Below, piece after piece: positions 6,228 to 6,280 of a stretch of 6,280 nt of DNA. Source of the DNA: JBKPFU01 sp046728975 (lineage in GTDB: Bacteria; Actinomycetota; Thermoleophilia; Gaiellales; Gaiellaceae); the NCBI GenBank assembly GCA_046728975.1, contig JBKPFU010000209.1:1-6280 (forward strand). Reading direction: 5' to 3'. The notes under the pieces were generated by a model, which was not told the origin of the DNA, made no database searches, and worked only from the letters and a program-made list of their open reading frames with translations. The position numbers were made by a program, and so were the translations under genes. Within the stretch, counting starts at the first letter, position 1. The number at the start of each line of letters is the position of its first letter.

Positions 6228-6280
6228 GGCACAGCCAACCTCCTGCATCGGTGTCGTCATCGCGGTGTTCCGAGCGGACC
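6228..6280. other. Short 3' end with no recognisable feature
   Basis: These 53 bases follow the SDR stop. I see no hairpin with a T-run, no clear ribosome binding site and no gene start. Confidence 0.6.

Noticed and set aside
1..6280. CRISPR arrays, tRNA or rRNA genes, insertion sequences, phage or defence genes
   Set aside because: No repeat-spacer pattern, RNA-gene hallmark, transposase motif or terminal inverted repeat was seen. The window is occupied by metabolic genes almost end to end.

Overview
The window is a compact sugar-uptake and catabolism locus from a high-GC bacterium. Heavy G/C third-position use, short 4-base gene overlaps, an apparently leaderless regulator gene and a substrate-binding protein with a plain Sec-type signal and no lipobox would suit an actinobacterium (for example a soil Thermoleophilia-like lineage). 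That placement is inference. The gene content is a variant of a known theme, a fructose-type ABC importer with a fructokinase, not a wholly new system.

Layout: two divergent gene sets face away from a 130-base control region (about 3300-3429). On the minus strand, reading leftward, are a FrcB-like sugar-binding protein (3299-2286), a FrcC-like permease (about 2223-1207), a single-domain FrcA-like ATPase (1210-395) and the first 132 codons of a Gfo/Idh/MocA-family dehydrogenase (398 to the left edge). On the plus strand are a LacI-family repressor (3430-4503), a ROK-family fructokinase broken by a one-base frameshift (4500-5407) and a short-chain dehydrogenase/reductase (5442-6227).

The control region holds two 17-base direct repeats that differ at one base, 66 bases apart. 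One overlaps the probable -10 of the importer operon and the other overlaps the probable -10 of the repressor gene. This fits a local LacI-type repressor controlling both directions, including its own gene. A strong GC-rich hairpin lies between the binding-protein and permease genes, where it could keep binding-protein mRNA more abundant than the membrane components.

Working model (inference): FrcB captures fructose or a related sugar outside the membrane, FrcC and FrcA import it, and the ROK kinase phosphorylates it to the 6-phosphate. The SDR and the Gfo/Idh/MocA enzyme would oxidise or reduce a related polyol or sugar so that it can enter the same route. Two sequence irregularities need checking against reads: the kinase frameshift near 4592-4594, and the permease reading frame, whose conserved N-terminus has no ATG, GTG or TTG start.
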